DNA of 6,972 nt from an uncultured Eubacteriales bacterium (GTDB taxonomy: Bacteria; Bacillota; Clostridia; Christensenellales; Borkfalkiaceae): NCBI GenBank assembly GCA_905207385.1, contig CAJLLH010000060.1, positions 1 to 6,972 on the forward strand. Direction: 5' to 3'. A program made the position numbers and the translations under genes. Position 1 is the stretch's first letter, and each line of letters starts with the position of its first letter. This document shows positions 6,742-6,972 of the stretch, in pieces. The notes under the pieces were generated by a model. It searched no databases and was not told where the DNA came from. It saw nothing but the letters and a program-made list of their open reading frames with translations.

Positions 6742-6777
6742 AAAGCGCCGTACGATAATGCGTACGGCGCTTTTCTT
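6742..6777 (+). terminator. Strong intrinsic terminator after the aldehyde dehydrogenase gene
   Basis: A perfect 13-bp stem, AAAGCGCCGTACG (6742-6754) and CGTACGGCGCTTT (6761-6773), encloses a six-base loop and runs into TTTTCTT. It lies 31 bp after the stop codon. The A/T flank on the left is too broken for efficient termination in the reverse direction. Confidence 0.88.
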
Positions 6778-6838
6778 ATGGTACATAGCTGTACCGATAA
6801 TGTAAAAACGTAAATTTTGCGCGTGTTGTGCTGTATGC

Positions 6839-6867
6839 TTGCGAAAATCAGTTCTATGCTTTATAAT
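6839..6867 (+). promoter_or_regulatory. Rightward promoter in the right margin
   Basis: TTGCGA (6839-6844) and a consensus TATAAT (6862-6867) are exactly 17 bp apart. The transcript would start near 6874 and leave the window after about 99 nt without meeting an ATG. It therefore serves a downstream gene with a long leader, or a small RNA. The segment 6711-6972 contains no supportable coding sequence. Confidence 0.58.
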
Positions 6868-6889
6868 ATATAAAAGGCTGTATAAAGCA
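6857..6889. promoter_or_regulatory. Inverted repeat over the -10 and start site, possible operator
   Basis: TGCTTTATA (6857-6865) and TATAAAGCA (6881-6889) are perfect 9-bp arms with a 15-base centre. The left arm overlaps the -10 box and the right arm falls about 8-16 bases past the predicted start. That is a common place for a repressor to block a promoter. The AT-rich context lowers certainty. Confidence 0.42.
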
Positions 6890-6923
6890 ATTTTATCTTA
6901 GTATTCGCTGGAATAAAAACAAT

Positions 6924-6949
6924 TCGCATACAAAAATCGCATACAAAAA
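6924..6949. repeat. Tandem pair of a 13-bp direct repeat
   Basis: TCGCATACAAAAA occurs twice, end to end and without mismatch (6924-6936 and 6937-6949), followed by one more A. It lies in the leader of the right-margin promoter. Confidence 0.85.
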
Positions 6950-6972
6950 AGCAGCCCGCTTTATAGCGAACT

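Noticed and set aside
6780..6795. GGTACA/TGTACC small hairpin after the terminator
   Set aside because: Six-base arms with a four-base loop and no T-run or promoter context; too short to name.

Overview
The window looks like chromosomal DNA from a low-to-mid GC Firmicute, most likely an uncultured, probably gut-associated member of Clostridia. The basis is strong AGGAGG-type Shine-Dalgarno sites, a ComEB-type dCMP deaminase, a YitT-family membrane protein, a bacterial class-3-like aldehyde dehydrogenase, and an adenylosuccinate lyase of the long form carrying the GSSAMAYKRNP signature. The lineage is inferred from protein character only. No marker for the exact taxon is present, and there is no phage, transposon, CRISPR, tRNA or rRNA signal.

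Left arm (1-1130, minus strand): the groES-groEL chaperonin operon reads leftward. groEL is cut by the left edge after about 276 codons. Centre (1131-1278): a 148-bp divergent control region carries a very good rightward promoter (TTGCAA, 17 bp, extended TGGTACAAT) and a weaker leftward one overlapping it. No CIRCE or CtsR operator is visible, although chaperonin operons of this phylum often have one.

Right arm (1279-6710, plus strand): dCMP deaminase, a cytoplasmic cyclophilin (13 bp before a two-helix membrane peptide) and purB form a loose co-directional cluster ending in a GC-rich hairpin. A YitT-family membrane protein with its own TATAAT box very close to its start codon follows. Next come a probable weak terminator and a class-3-like aldehyde dehydrogenase with a near-perfect ribosome binding site and a strong 13-bp terminator.

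Right margin (6711-6972): no coding sequence is seen. After the terminator lies a second rightward promoter with a consensus -10 box. A 9-bp inverted repeat (possible operator) overlaps the -10 and the presumed transcript start, and a perfect tandem 13-bp repeat follows. The transcript would enter the unseen neighbouring DNA with at least 99 nt of untranslated leader, or could be a small RNA.

Functionally these are housekeeping genes: protein folding (GroES/GroEL, cyclophilin), nucleotide synthesis (dCMP deaminase toward dTTP, PurB toward AMP), and membrane and aldehyde metabolism. I see no convincing novel multi-gene system. The points most worth a second look are the right-margin promoter/operator, the divergent chaperonin promoter without CIRCE, the Lys-to-Ser change in the ALDH cofactor pocket, and the possible leaderless start of the YitT gene.
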